Below, in pieces: positions 42,689 through 51,047 of a stretch of 64,000 nt of DNA. The stretch comes from an uncultured Eubacteriales bacterium (lineage in GTDB: Bacteria; Bacillota; Clostridia; Oscillospirales; Ruminococcaceae). The stretch spans positions 1 through 64,000 of the forward strand of contig OMXI01000003.1 in assembly GCA_900314975.1 (NCBI GenBank). The letters are read 5' to 3'. Numbering within the stretch: position 1 is the stretch's first letter; every line of letters starts with the position of its first letter. A program made the translations under genes and the position numbers. The notes under the pieces were generated by a model. That model made no database searches and had not been told where the DNA came from. It saw only the letters and a program-made list of their open reading frames with translations.

Positions 42689-43594
42689 ATGTTTAAGGGT
42701 TTCAGCAACTCTGTCAGAGGTGCAAGCCATGAGCAGAGCGGTTTGGTATGCCAGGACAGTTCTGCACATTTCGTGGGCGAATACTACGCTGTTGCGGTAG
42801 TTGCCGACGGACACGGCAGTAAAAAACATTTCAGAAGCAATATGGGCTCAAAGTTTGCTGTTGAGGCTACTCTTGATACTATTGCAAACTTCTACAAGGA
42901 CGTGGAGAGCTTTGAAAAGACTTTCCCTCTCAACCATAAATTCGTTATAAAGCGCATCAATAAGCAGATAATCGCTAACTGGAATTCAAAGGTCGCAGAG
43001 CATCTGAAGAACAATCCCGTTACTGCGGACGAAAGAAGAAAGTTTTCAGAAGCCGAGTTCGAGCAGATACCGCCCGAGTCTTACTACGGCACTACACTTA
43101 TCGCCTGCATCGCGGGCAGAAACTTTACCTTCGGTCTTCAGATAGGCGACGGGAGCCTTATCACAGTGTTTGACGACGGCGAGGCTGTCAATCCTATCGA
43201 GTATGATGAGTCCGCGCCTGCAAACATCACCGCATCACTTTGCAACGCGGGAGCAGTTTCCTATTTCAACGGTTTCTATGTCGATAAGAAAAAGCTTATC
43301 GCGGCTTTTGCTTCGACAGACGGTCTTTACACTTCGTTCGGCAGCGACAATGACTTCCTTGATTACCACACGATAATTACAAGTCAGCTTGCCGCTAATA
43401 ACGAGTTTGAAGCAGCAGTACTTAAAAATATCACAAAGCGTTCGCATTTCGGTACGCAGGATGACGTTTCACTCTCGTGTATCTACAATCCGCAGCTCGC
43501 TGCAGAAAATGTTGATATGCTCAACCGGAAGGTCGAGGAGAATAAGAAAAAGGCTGCCGAAAGAAAAGCTAATATGCTCAAGAGCAACTTGTGA
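42689..43594 (+). CDS. PP2C-family protein phosphatase
   Basis: 301 residues. Motifs: DSSAHF aspartate at 23, VVADGHG (38-43), GTTLIACI, IGDGSL in place of the GDSR block, ASTDGLY, and QDDVSL near 254. The metal-binding aspartates are kept, so it should be active. The C-terminal 30 residues form a basic helix. It is the third member of the kinase/vWA/phosphatase set. AAAGGAGAATAGTCCCA precedes the ATG. Confidence 0.87.
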   Translation: MFKGFSNSVRGASHEQSGLVCQDSSAHFVGEYYAVAVVADGHGSKKHFRSNMGSKFAVEATLDTIANFYKDVESFEKTFPLNHKFVIKRINKQIIANWNSKVAEHLKNNPVTADERRKFSEAEFEQIPPESYYGTTLIACIAGRNFTFGLQIGDGSLITVFDDGEAVNPIEYDESAPANITASLCNAGAVSYFNGFYVDKKKLIAAFASTDGLYTSFGSDNDFLDYHTIITSQLAANNEFEAAVLKNITKRSHFGTQDDVSLSCIYNPQLAAENVDMLNRKVEENKKKAAERKANMLKSNL

Positions 43595-43616
43595 CGAAAG
43601 GATATCGGTGTAAGTT

Positions 43617-44690
43617 ATGGTTATAAATTCGTTTTATAATACGGCTAAAACCTATGCTGAAAAAATCAGACAGGAGAAAACTGCTTATTACAAAGAGCCC
43701 GGCGCTACCCTGACCCTCGTTATGTCAGAGGAACAGGAGATTTTTTCGGGCGTTACAAGCATAAAGATCAACGAGGGAAAGGTCGACACTATTCACTCGG
43801 AGGCTATCGCTATTATGTCGATGATGGCTGCTAATCAGCCAAAGGCAAAGCAGATGGTAACTATCGCGTTCAAAGACCAGAGCGTTGTTAAGCCTTGTGA
43901 CGAGTGTCTTGACCTGCTTTTAAACGCTGACCCCGATAACAGCAAGTGCGAGATAGCTGTTGCTCCGACACAGACGGAAACCGCTATCAATCTTAAATCG
44001 CAGGCAACCAATATTACCGCTGAATTTCTCGAGAAAGACACAAAGACCGAGGTTGAGAAAGTTCCCGATCTGGGCGCTCCCGCAGAATTCGTTTCGGGCT
44101 TTGAGTTTGATGCAGACAACCCGTTCCTTGCGGGCGACGAGGAAATTCCCGAGGAAGTTAAGACTATCGCTTCAGAGGCGGCAAAGCAGCCGCAGACAAT
44201 TGACCCGGGTATGATGCAGCAGCCGGGCTATGCACAGCAGGTGTATCAGCAGCAGGGCTTTATGCAGCAGCCGATGGGCTTTATGCAGCAGCAGCCTATG
44301 GGCTATATGCCCCAGCAGCCGGGTATGTATCCGCAGCAGCAGGGATTCATACAGCAGCAGCCTGTGGGATATCCGCAGGGTGCATACGCACAGCAGCCTT
44401 CCGCATCAGCTTTTGCGCAGGGTTCTAACAAGTCTCTGTATGTTACAGATGTTATAAGCGCTCCGCACGACGAGCCTTACGAGCCTGTAAAGGCGGCATC
44501 AAAGTACGCAGATGCATCGGCTACCGCTGGCGGAAATGTGCTTAAGCAGCGTCTTGCAAGCCTGTTTGAAGAAGATGAGGACGACGACGGCGGAAACAAT
44601 GCTACGATGTCCAAGGAAGAGCTTGAAAATCAGGCAAAGGAAATGAAGAAAAACGCTAAAACCAATGCGAAATTCAAGAATAAGTTCTAA
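43617..44690 (+). CDS. Cytidine-deaminase-like zinc domain with Q/M/P-rich tail (paralogue A)
   Basis: 357 residues. The N-terminal domain (1-115) has the deaminase zinc signature: H60-S-E62 and P93-C94-x-x-C97, 32 residues apart, as in CDA-fold enzymes (HAE ... PCxxC). Residues about 195-285 are nearly all Q, M, P, G, Y (Met-Gln-Gln-Pro repeats). The C-terminus has LKQRLASLFEEDEDD and a lysine-rich end. The same three-part plan occurs in the gene at 50153-50977. No free-nucleoside specificity loop can be recognised. It is the last gene of the operon, 22 bases after PP2C and with a weak ribosome site, so probably translated at lower level. Enzymatic activity is inferred, not shown. Confidence 0.78.
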   Translation: MVINSFYNTAKTYAEKIRQEKTAYYKEPGATLTLVMSEEQEIFSGVTSIKINEGKVDTIHSEAIAIMSMMAANQPKAKQMVTIAFKDQSVVKPCDECLDLLLNADPDNSKCEIAVAPTQTETAINLKSQATNITAEFLEKDTKTEVEKVPDLGAPAEFVSGFEFDADNPFLAGDEEIPEEVKTIASEAAKQPQTIDPGMMQQPGYAQQVYQQQGFMQQPMGFMQQQPMGYMPQQPGMYPQQQGFIQQQPVGYPQGAYAQQPSASAFAQGSNKSLYVTDVISAPHDEPYEPVKAASKYADASATAGGNVLKQRLASLFEEDEDDDGGNNATMSKEELENQAKEMKKNAKTNAKFKNKF

Positions 44691-44708
44691 TCAATAAAAC
44701 TCCGAAGG

Positions 44709-44742
44709 ACTGCGGCAGGACTACCCTGCTGCAGTTTTTATT
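44709..44742 (+). terminator. Terminator of the plus-strand operon
   Basis: ACTGCGGCAGG / CCTGCTGCAGT stem (one wobble), five-base loop, T5. Ends the LRR-kinase-vWA-PP2C-deaminase transcript. Confidence 0.85.
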
Positions 44743-44760
44743 TTAGGAATATAACAGCAC

Positions 44761-44793
44761 AAAAAAAGACCTGCCCACATAGGACAGGTCTTT
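44761..44793 (-). terminator. Terminator of the small membrane-protein gene
   Basis: Minus-strand AAAGACCTG / CAGGTCTTT stem followed by T7. It ends the gene at 44801. Confidence 0.82.
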
Positions 44794-44800
44794 GGTTTTG

Positions 44801-45322
44801 CTATTTGAATTTGATACCCAGCTTTGATTGTATCATCTGGTACATCTTCATCTTTACGCTGCTCTTCTGCTTTACGTAAATGAATATTACTACGCCCGCA
44901 GCAACAATTGACATCAGGAAACCAAAAAGAATCTTTGATGTAGCGGTGCCCATAAGTACAAATGCAAGCACCCATACTACAACAACAGCTGCAACAATAA
45001 GCGGTAAGCAAAATGACTGGAATGTTCTGCTCGTAACCTTTACATAATGCAGGATATCCTTCTTGCTGAAGGAATTGTAGTTTCTTGCGATAAATGTGTC
45101 AGGTCTTGCCCATGCATAGAAATCAGTCAGCTGCTTGAACTCGATAAGATAATTCTGACCTGTTGAGGTAACACGGTAATCGAGCTGATAGCCGCCGTTC
45201 TTGAGTTTACGAGCATCCATGATATGAACTATCGTTCCTGCTTCTGCCTGCTTTGGAAATGTCTTTGTTACAAGGAACTTTCCATCGACAGCATCATTGA
45301 TATTTTTGAGGATATATGCCAT
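44801..45322 (-). CDS. Two-span membrane protein of unknown function
   Basis: 173 residues. The first 105 are soluble and beta-rich, followed by two membrane helices (about 106-126 and 132-150) and a short basic C-terminal helix. No family recognised. ATG follows AGGAAGATAAGAAC. It is isolated from the hydrogenase-like gene by 213 bp with its own terminator, so it is probably an independent unit. Confidence 0.68.
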   Translation of the reverse strand: MAYILKNINDAVDGKFLVTKTFPKQAEAGTIVHIMDARKLKNGGYQLDYRVTSTGQNYLIEFKQLTDFYAWARPDTFIARNYNSFSKKDILHYVKVTSRTFQSFCLPLIVAAVVVVWVLAFVLMGTATSKILFGFLMSIVAAGVVIFIYVKQKSSVKMKMYQMIQSKLGIKFK

Positions 45323-45535
45323 GTTCTTATCTTCCTTCCTGACAAAAAGCGGTCAATGCTTTAATTATTTCTTATAAAAACCATAGGGTGTCTACTATAA
45401 TTTTAGCACATTTTATCTCAAAATACAATAGCTATTTAACGCTTTTTACATTTTGAACAAGCAAGTCCGTCATTTTGCCAATAAATTAAACATTTTGCAC
45501 ACGCTTTGTTTTCAAAGCGTTAGTATTTCACAGAT

Positions 45536-47170
45536 TTACGCCTCTTTCAGCGATTCAACCAGCTCGGATATCTCGCTTATCGAAGCCTTGACAGCCTTTG
45601 CGCCCTCGTTAGCCTCGTCGAGATTTTCATCAAACGAAGTCAGCGAATTCATTGTGGTTTCAAGGATAGTAGCCATCTGCTTTACGCTTGCCTCGTCCAT
45701 TGAGCTGTTCTTATTACAGAACGCGATGATGTTCTTCAGCAGCTCTGTAACGGTATCCTTCTTCTCTGCCGTCTTTGCGCTTGCGTCGTCTACTTTGCCG
45801 ATATTTTCGGCGATAGCCTTTGCCTTTTCAGCGATCTGCTGATTAACCTCGGCATATTTAGCAGCCTTTTCGTCGTCCTTCTTGACCTCAGTCTGCGTAT
45901 TGGCAAGGATATGGAAAAAGCAGTTTTCAGGGGTATTTATGCCTCTGTAGATAGCTGTTGCCATATCACGGCAGTTTGCATAACCGCAGTAGCCGCAGTT
46001 ATAATTTCTTTGCTTATCGGTAGTTTTGCCCATATCGTTGAATACAGGCTCAAGGTCTGCATCTGTCGGGTTCGGAGAGGTTCTCTTGGGGGTATACGTT
46101 CTGATGAAATCATCGATTTCAAGCTCTTCGTCCATTTTTTTGAACGCCTTTTCGTCTCCCCACTTGACCTTACCTTTAGCCCTTGACCTTGCCTCGTTTT
46201 CAAGCGCCTTGAAAGAGTCGATAATATCGAAGCAGTTATTCTTCGGATTAGAGCCGGGACCCATACCGCAGCCGAAATCGCAAGCGAGAATATCAAGCAG
46301 TGCGGGGAGCTTATTGCTCGGAGTCTTTGAGAAGCTCGTTATCTGCTCAACAGACCTTTGCTGACCTGACGAATAGATGACATTCGGTCCTTGTCTGAAA
46401 TTGAAGATATTATCGCAAAGTCCGCCCGGTCTTGAATTAAGAGTACCGATATTAGCGATTTTCTCGTCGTAGTCAAAGTTGAAATCGGAGTAATTCTCGG
46501 TCGGGATATTGATATCGTTCTTCTGGAAATACTCCATAAGCTTTTTAAACGTTACGCTGAAATCAATAAGACCTGTTTCGACGCACTCGTACTTTCTTGC
46601 GATACAAGGCGAGAAAACGCATATTCTCTCGTTTCTTCTCAGGTAGTTCTTAACGTAGACAGCTGCGCACAGTGTTGGGCTGCATACAGGCGGAAGGTTC
46701 TGAATAAGTGAGGGGTGATACATTGATATGTAGTTTACCAGCGCACTGCAGGAATTGCTTATCATATTCGGGACAGTTCTTGCATCGAGCATACTGAGCA
46801 TTGCCCACACATAGATATCAGCACCGAAGCCGCCGTCGATAATGGTATAACTTCTCTTTTTGAACCATGTGAGTATGCCCTTCCACTGATTAGGATAAGC
46901 GAGCTTGATAGCCGGGTCAACGATAATGACCATTCTCTCATCCTTGATCTTGGACATAAATACTGCTGTGTCATCAACATAGTCTCTCGCTTTATGCGAG
47001 CATACCTTAAGGCACTCTCCGCAGCCAATACATTTATCAACGTTAACGGTAGTGATTATCTGTCCGTTATCGAGCTTTTTAGTGATATTGGCTTCGGGTG
47101 CGGGGCAAACTCTGACACACGCATTACAGCCCGTACACCTTTCAGGTCTGACTATGATAATATCCTTCAT
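45536..47170 (-). CDS. Sensory-type [FeFe]-hydrogenase-like protein with ferredoxin and coiled-coil output
   Basis: 544 residues. Two [4Fe-4S] ferredoxin motifs (CTGCNACVRVC and CIGCGECLKVC, 13-60). The H-cluster-like domain (80-330) has variant loops: NSCSAL for TSCCP, SPCIARKYE for MPCxxKxxE and LACDFGCGMGPG for the third; four ligand cysteines remain, while the proton-shuttle cysteine of loop one is serine. Then a CGYCGYANC iron-sulfur domain (about 396-425) and a C-terminal helical coiled coil like a chemoreceptor signalling arm. This matches sensory rather than catalytic hydrogenases, so redox/H2 sensing is likely. The DivIVA-like gene lies 38 bp upstream. Confidence 0.85.
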   Translation of the reverse strand: MKDIIIVRPERCTGCNACVRVCPAPEANITKKLDNGQIITTVNVDKCIGCGECLKVCSHKARDYVDDTAVFMSKIKDERMVIIVDPAIKLAYPNQWKGILTWFKKRSYTIIDGGFGADIYVWAMLSMLDARTVPNMISNSCSALVNYISMYHPSLIQNLPPVCSPTLCAAVYVKNYLRRNERICVFSPCIARKYECVETGLIDFSVTFKKLMEYFQKNDINIPTENYSDFNFDYDEKIANIGTLNSRPGGLCDNIFNFRQGPNVIYSSGQQRSVEQITSFSKTPSNKLPALLDILACDFGCGMGPGSNPKNNCFDIIDSFKALENEARSRAKGKVKWGDEKAFKKMDEELEIDDFIRTYTPKRTSPNPTDADLEPVFNDMGKTTDKQRNYNCGYCGYANCRDMATAIYRGINTPENCFFHILANTQTEVKKDDEKAAKYAEVNQQIAEKAKAIAENIGKVDDASAKTAEKKDTVTELLKNIIAFCNKNSSMDEASVKQMATILETTMNSLTSFDENLDEANEGAKAVKASISEISELVESLKEA

Positions 47171-47208
47171 TACAAAACAACTCCTACTAATAACAAATTA
47201 CTTTTTCC

Positions 47209-48252
47209 TTACTTGAGAGCCTCAGCCATTTTAGCGAGAGCGTCGAGGTCAAGACCGCCTGAAGATTTCTCTTCCTTCTTATCAGCCTTCTTGGAATCCT
47301 TCTTATCGCTCTTCTTATTGTCGCCTGACAGTGACTGAGCCATATTCATGAGCTTTTCAAGCTCTTCATTCTTTTCAATATCGTCCTTTGACTTGCCTGT
47401 TTCATAAGAATAGTCCGTTTTACCGAGCTTCGGCTCGTCAGGCAGCGACGGAGAGATCTCCTCGGGGTTCTTGAACTTCGGAACGCCGTCCTTTTTAAGT
47501 GAATCCTCTGCGTCCTTGAGCATTGTTTCGCTCTTTGTAAGCTTATCTGTACCATCTGTCTGAAGTGAAACAAACAGCTCCTTGATTTTTGAAAGGTCTG
47601 CGCTTATCTTTTCGATATCGGTAAGCATTACAGCCTTCATATTTGACGATGCAGCCTTCATAGCCTCGTCGTCGTTAATAGCCTTTGCCTCGATCTCGGC
47701 AGCCTGTTTTTCAGCAGCGTAGACGATCTTAGCGGCTTTATTGTTAGCCTCGATTATCATATTATCGGTGAGCTTCTGGGCATCGGATTTAAGATCATTA
47801 GCCTGCTTTTCGGCTTCTGAACGAACCATATCGGCAGATTTCTGCGCCTCGATAAACACCTTTGAGAGCATAGAAGCTTCGCCGTTCTCGACCTTATCGA
47901 GTCTGTTGTTAGCCTCTTTAAGCTCGCCCTTGAGCTTTTCGATCTCGGCATTGAGACCTGCTATCTGCTCGTCCTTATCCTTTGATTCAGCCTTAAGCTC
48001 CTCAACGTGTCTTGACAGAGTTTCATTCTCCGCCTGTACCTTGGCGAGTTCCTTTGCGCTTGCAGCGACGATATTAGCCTTATTATCAGCCTCGTCAAGA
48101 CCGTCCTTTCTGTTAGCTGCATAAAGCTCACTGTCTCTGACTTGATTTTTCAGGTCATACACCTGTGTAAAGAGGTCTTCAACGACCTTGTCGGTCTCCG
48201 GCTTATCGTAGCCGCCGAATGCTGTGGATTTGATAAAAAGGGAACCTGCCAT
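47209..48252 (-). CDS. DivIVA-like coiled-coil protein
   Basis: 347 residues. The N-terminal FGGYDKPETDKVVEDLFTQVYDLK (12-36) resembles the lipid-binding DivIVA/GpsB domain. Long heptad coiled coil to about residue 220, with alanine/glutamate-rich membrane-curvature style repeats (KQANDLKSDAQKL). A disordered linker, then a lysine/aspartate tail ending LDLDALAKMAEALK. It may scaffold proteins at a membrane site. Perfect promoter at 48356-48384. Downstream gene is the hydrogenase-like sensor in the same transcript. Confidence 0.78.
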   Translation of the reverse strand: MAGSLFIKSTAFGGYDKPETDKVVEDLFTQVYDLKNQVRDSELYAANRKDGLDEADNKANIVAASAKELAKVQAENETLSRHVEELKAESKDKDEQIAGLNAEIEKLKGELKEANNRLDKVENGEASMLSKVFIEAQKSADMVRSEAEKQANDLKSDAQKLTDNMIIEANNKAAKIVYAAEKQAAEIEAKAINDDEAMKAASSNMKAVMLTDIEKISADLSKIKELFVSLQTDGTDKLTKSETMLKDAEDSLKKDGVPKFKNPEEISPSLPDEPKLGKTDYSYETGKSKDDIEKNEELEKLMNMAQSLSGDNKKSDKKDSKKADKKEEKSSGGLDLDALAKMAEALK

Positions 48253-48355
48253 AGTAAATTCCTCCTATGAAAAAAATTCAGCCCTCAAACGAGCTTTACA
48301 AAGCTGCTCTGAAGAGCAGTATAATAGATTTATCACCACTCTTATACATATTAAA

Positions 48356-48384
48356 ATTATACAACAAAATTTATAGATTGTCAA
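48356..48384 (-). promoter_or_regulatory. Consensus promoter of the DivIVA-like/hydrogenase-like operon
   Basis: Minus-strand TTGACA (48379-48384), 17 bp, TATAAT (48356-48361). Leader of about 100 bases contains a small CTGCTCT-GA-AGAGCAG hairpin near 48304-48319. Confidence 0.88.
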
Positions 48385-48495
48385 TATTATTCTTATGGTA
48401 TTTCCCAATTTTCACGAATTTTTTATTGAGTTTTTTATGTACTTTGTTTAATAATTAAACCTCTTTCCAAAAATACAGATTTTACTGTGCAGACG

Positions 48496-48531
48496 CAAAA
48501 AAGTCCGCAGACTAATGCAGCCTGCGGACTT
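48496..48531 (-). terminator. Terminator of the Cache-GGDEF operon
   Basis: Minus-strand AAGTCCGCAG / CTGCGGACTT ten-base stem with an 11-base loop, then T6. Confidence 0.85.
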
Positions 48532-48554
48532 GATTATTCAGCTATTGGGAGATA

Positions 48555-50153
48555 TCAATAAGCGTCCATATCAACATATGTTGCGGTGTTATCCATAGAA
48601 ACGCCGTTCTTATTGATGATATCCTTCAGAGTGATAAGAACTGCAGGCGAGATAGCCGTACCCTTCTTAACAACTGCTGCTGCGTACTGCAGAGAAACGA
48701 TATCGTTGCCCAGCTTACGAGGTCTCATCAGCTCGCCGAGTGTTTCGTTAACATCTGCAATGACCTGATGTGTATCGCTTGTATCGCTCTTGATGGCTAC
48801 AACGAACTCGTCAGAACCTGTTCTGTAAACGTTCTGTGCGCCAAACTTCTCCTTGAGGATATCAGCTGTGGAAGCAAGAGCAGCGTCACCTACGTCATGA
48901 CCGTAGTTGATGTTTACATCAGAGAATCTGGAGATAGAGTACATAGCGAAGCAGTAAGGTGCGTTCGGGCAGTCATCTATCTTATTATTGCCGTCGTCGT
49001 CCTTACCGAAGTCATCAACGAACTTGATTCTGTTGTTAACGTCTGTGAGGATATCCTTGAGAGCTGCGATATGCAGGTTCTTGGTGATAGCGGCCTGCTT
49101 TCTCTTGGACTGTTCAAGTCTTTGCAGAGTAGCTTCCTGTCTGATAGAAACGATATTGAATATGATGATAAGTATGATACATACTGCGCAGAAGATGATC
49201 ATCTGAAGGTTGATGGATCTTGAGAATTCAAATACATCCTTGGATGGTGTTTCGTTGAACAGGATCCAGTGATTATCGCTCATGTAGGAGTAGAATGTTA
49301 CGTTGTTGCCGTCCTCGAAGTCGCCGTCTTCGTCATCAACGCTGTTCTTAAACTTGTTGGTAAGGTCAAGAACTTCCTTTTCGCTTGCAGTGGTAGCGAC
49401 CTTATCGGAATCGTTATGGAAGATGTAGTTGTTATCAAGTGAGTTTACCATGTAGAAGTTTGAGTTTGATTCAACGTTTTTAAGAGCGTCTACCAGCTTA
49501 TCTGTGAAGATACCAAGACCAACGAATCCGAGCGGTTCGCCGTTATCGTCCTTAACGATCTTGTACATGGAAATGATCTGCTTCTTTGTAGCAGGTGAGA
49601 TGATGATACCAACGTTGTAAACGCCGTCGCCTGCGTTGATAAGTCCGTTACGCAGAGCCTCAAGGGGCTTTTCAAATTTTTCCGGGTCTTTCTTTGCATT
49701 TCTTGTTGTCATACCCGGAGTGTTGGGGTCGGTATGTGTAAGGCAGTGTGTATCCCAGTCACCTACCCAAAGACCCTCGACGCCTGTGATAGTCTTTGAG
49801 TACTCCTCGGTATACCTCTGAGCCTTTTCAAGAGCTGAACTTGCAACTATATCCTTGCCTGCTGCTTTTTTGAGGTCCTCAGCGTTCTCGGCAGCGGAGA
49901 TGTCCTCTCTGCCCTGAACTGCTCTGAGCAGGTCCTTTACCTCAGGAGATGCACCGAAGCCCATAAGGGTATTCTTGGCGTTCTCAACGAAGCTCTGGAT
50001 CATAGATGCCTGCTGATTGGTTATCGACTTCATGTTGTCGATAGCGTTCTTACGTGTTTTTGACGACGTATTGATGACCATTATGATAGTCAGCGCGATG
50101 ATAGCGATGATTACAATGGACGTCGTGATAATTCGTCTTACGGTTTTAGACAT
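48555..50153 (-). CDS. Cache-domain diguanylate cyclase-like membrane sensor
   Basis: 532 residues. TM1 (about 10-30), extracellular double-Cache-like domain (35-310; VEGLWVGDWDT, GVYNVGIIISP, VGLGIFTDKL), TM2 (about 318-340), short coiled coil, GGDEF domain with active-site motif RTGSDEF around residue 456, where the second glycine is serine. No RxxD inhibitory site precedes it. The metal-binding aspartate in ISRFSDVNINYGHDVGD is present. It may make c-di-GMP or be a GTP-binding pseudo-enzyme. It starts on the stop of the deaminase-like gene (TAATG). Confidence 0.87.
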   Translation of the reverse strand: MSKTVRRIITTSIVIIAIIALTIIMVINTSSKTRKNAIDNMKSITNQQASMIQSFVENAKNTLMGFGASPEVKDLLRAVQGREDISAAENAEDLKKAAGKDIVASSALEKAQRYTEEYSKTITGVEGLWVGDWDTHCLTHTDPNTPGMTTRNAKKDPEKFEKPLEALRNGLINAGDGVYNVGIIISPATKKQIISMYKIVKDDNGEPLGFVGLGIFTDKLVDALKNVESNSNFYMVNSLDNNYIFHNDSDKVATTASEKEVLDLTNKFKNSVDDEDGDFEDGNNVTFYSYMSDNHWILFNETPSKDVFEFSRSINLQMIIFCAVCIILIIIFNIVSIRQEATLQRLEQSKRKQAAITKNLHIAALKDILTDVNNRIKFVDDFGKDDDGNNKIDDCPNAPYCFAMYSISRFSDVNINYGHDVGDAALASTADILKEKFGAQNVYRTGSDEFVVAIKSDTSDTHQVIADVNETLGELMRPRKLGNDIVSLQYAAAVVKKGTAISPAVLITLKDIINKNGVSMDNTATYVDMDAY

Positions 50154-50977
50154 TAATCTTCACTCTCTTCCTTAAAGAATTTACGTTTTTTCTTCTGCGC
50201 AGCTTTTTCCTGTGCCTTTTTAGCCTTCATGTCTTCGATATCCATCTCGTCCTCGACGCTGAACAGCTTGTCAAGACGGCCTTTCAGATAGCTTCCGCTG
50301 TCTGTATCGCCGCTTTCGAGGTACTGCGATGTAGTTTCGGTATACTGGCTCTTTGTTCCTGCATACTGCGATGCTGCCGGTGCTGCCGGTGCTGCCGGCT
50401 GTGCAGGAGTCTGCGGAGGCATAGCATACTGCTGAGGCTGACCGGGCATAGCGTACTGCTGCGCGGGCATAGGCTGACCCATACCCTGCATCGGCATACC
50501 ACCGTACGGCATTGCCTGATACTGTCCCATATTGACGGGCATACCATTGTAAACCATACCCTGACCCATAGGCATCTGAAGCTGGCTTTGTGACTGTATG
50601 TACGCACCCATCTGTGACAAAGCAACATTCTGGGTGGGCAGTAACACAAGTGTATTTGAGTTTGCAGGATTCATTGCCATTATCCTTGCTGCACAATCTG
50701 TACAGGGAAGCATCGGCTGCAAGCTTGCTGCATTGAACACTGCCATCTCCTGAATAGCCGTATCGTTCTCACGCATCACATTGTTGCACATATCAACTTC
50801 TGCATGGAACTGCATAGGCATATTGTTTACCATCGTAATACTGCTCACACCGACATAGATTTTGCTGCTGGCGGTGAATGCCACGCAGATGGTATCGTTG
50901 AAACTCAAAGGCATATTGCTGCTCATTCTCTGAGTCACAACATTTCTGGCTACCTGGCTCATTTCATCGAATAGCAT
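50153..50977 (-). CDS. Cytidine-deaminase-like zinc domain with Q/M/P-rich tail (paralogue B)
   Basis: 274 residues and the same plan as the gene at 43617-44690. Zinc site H58-A-E60 and P91-C92-x-x-C95 (32 residues between E60 and C92, as in paralogue A). A low-complexity M/Q/P/G/Y stretch runs from about 130 to 205. A C-terminal YLKGRLDKLFSVEDE matches the LKxRLxxLFxxEDE of paralogue A, followed by basic residues. A 27-codon reading frame lies just upstream and overlaps its start. It is first in an operon with a Cache-GGDEF sensor. Both paralogues lie within one 11-kb segment but on opposite strands. Confidence 0.78.
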   Translation of the reverse strand: MLFDEMSQVARNVVTQRMSSNMPLSFNDTICVAFTASSKIYVGVSSITMVNNMPMQFHAEVDMCNNVMRENDTAIQEMAVFNAASLQPMLPCTDCAARIMAMNPANSNTLVLLPTQNVALSQMGAYIQSQSQLQMPMGQGMVYNGMPVNMGQYQAMPYGGMPMQGMGQPMPAQQYAMPGQPQQYAMPPQTPAQPAAPAAPAASQYAGTKSQYTETTSQYLESGDTDSGSYLKGRLDKLFSVEDEMDIEDMKAKKAQEKAAQKKKRKFFKEESED

Positions 50978-51047
50978 TGAATTTGCGCTGCCATTTTATG
51001 ACCGTTAAGGCTTTGACCTTTACAATCAAGGCAGCTACTCCTTTCAT
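50964..51047 (-). CDS. Possible 27-residue leader peptide of the deaminase-like gene
   Basis: Starts ATG 51047, ends TGA 50964-50966, 14 bases into the deaminase-like gene in another frame. An internal TTG is preceded by AAGGAG. The deaminase-like ATG itself lacks a ribosome site, so coupled translation through this leader is attractive. Short length makes this tentative. Confidence 0.3.
   Translation of the reverse strand: MKGVAALIVKVKALTVIKWQRKFNAIR

Larger units (their letters stand above)
48253..48554. other. 302-bp gap with promoter and terminator
   Basis: Contains the promoter at 48356-48384, the terminator at 48501-48531 and an AT-rich stretch between them. No gene seen. Confidence 0.6.

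Noticed and set aside
44230..44400. Tandem CAGCAG-type repeat as a mobile or phase-variable element
   Set aside because: It is codon-level low complexity (Gln/Met/Pro) within a coding frame, with no constant unit length.
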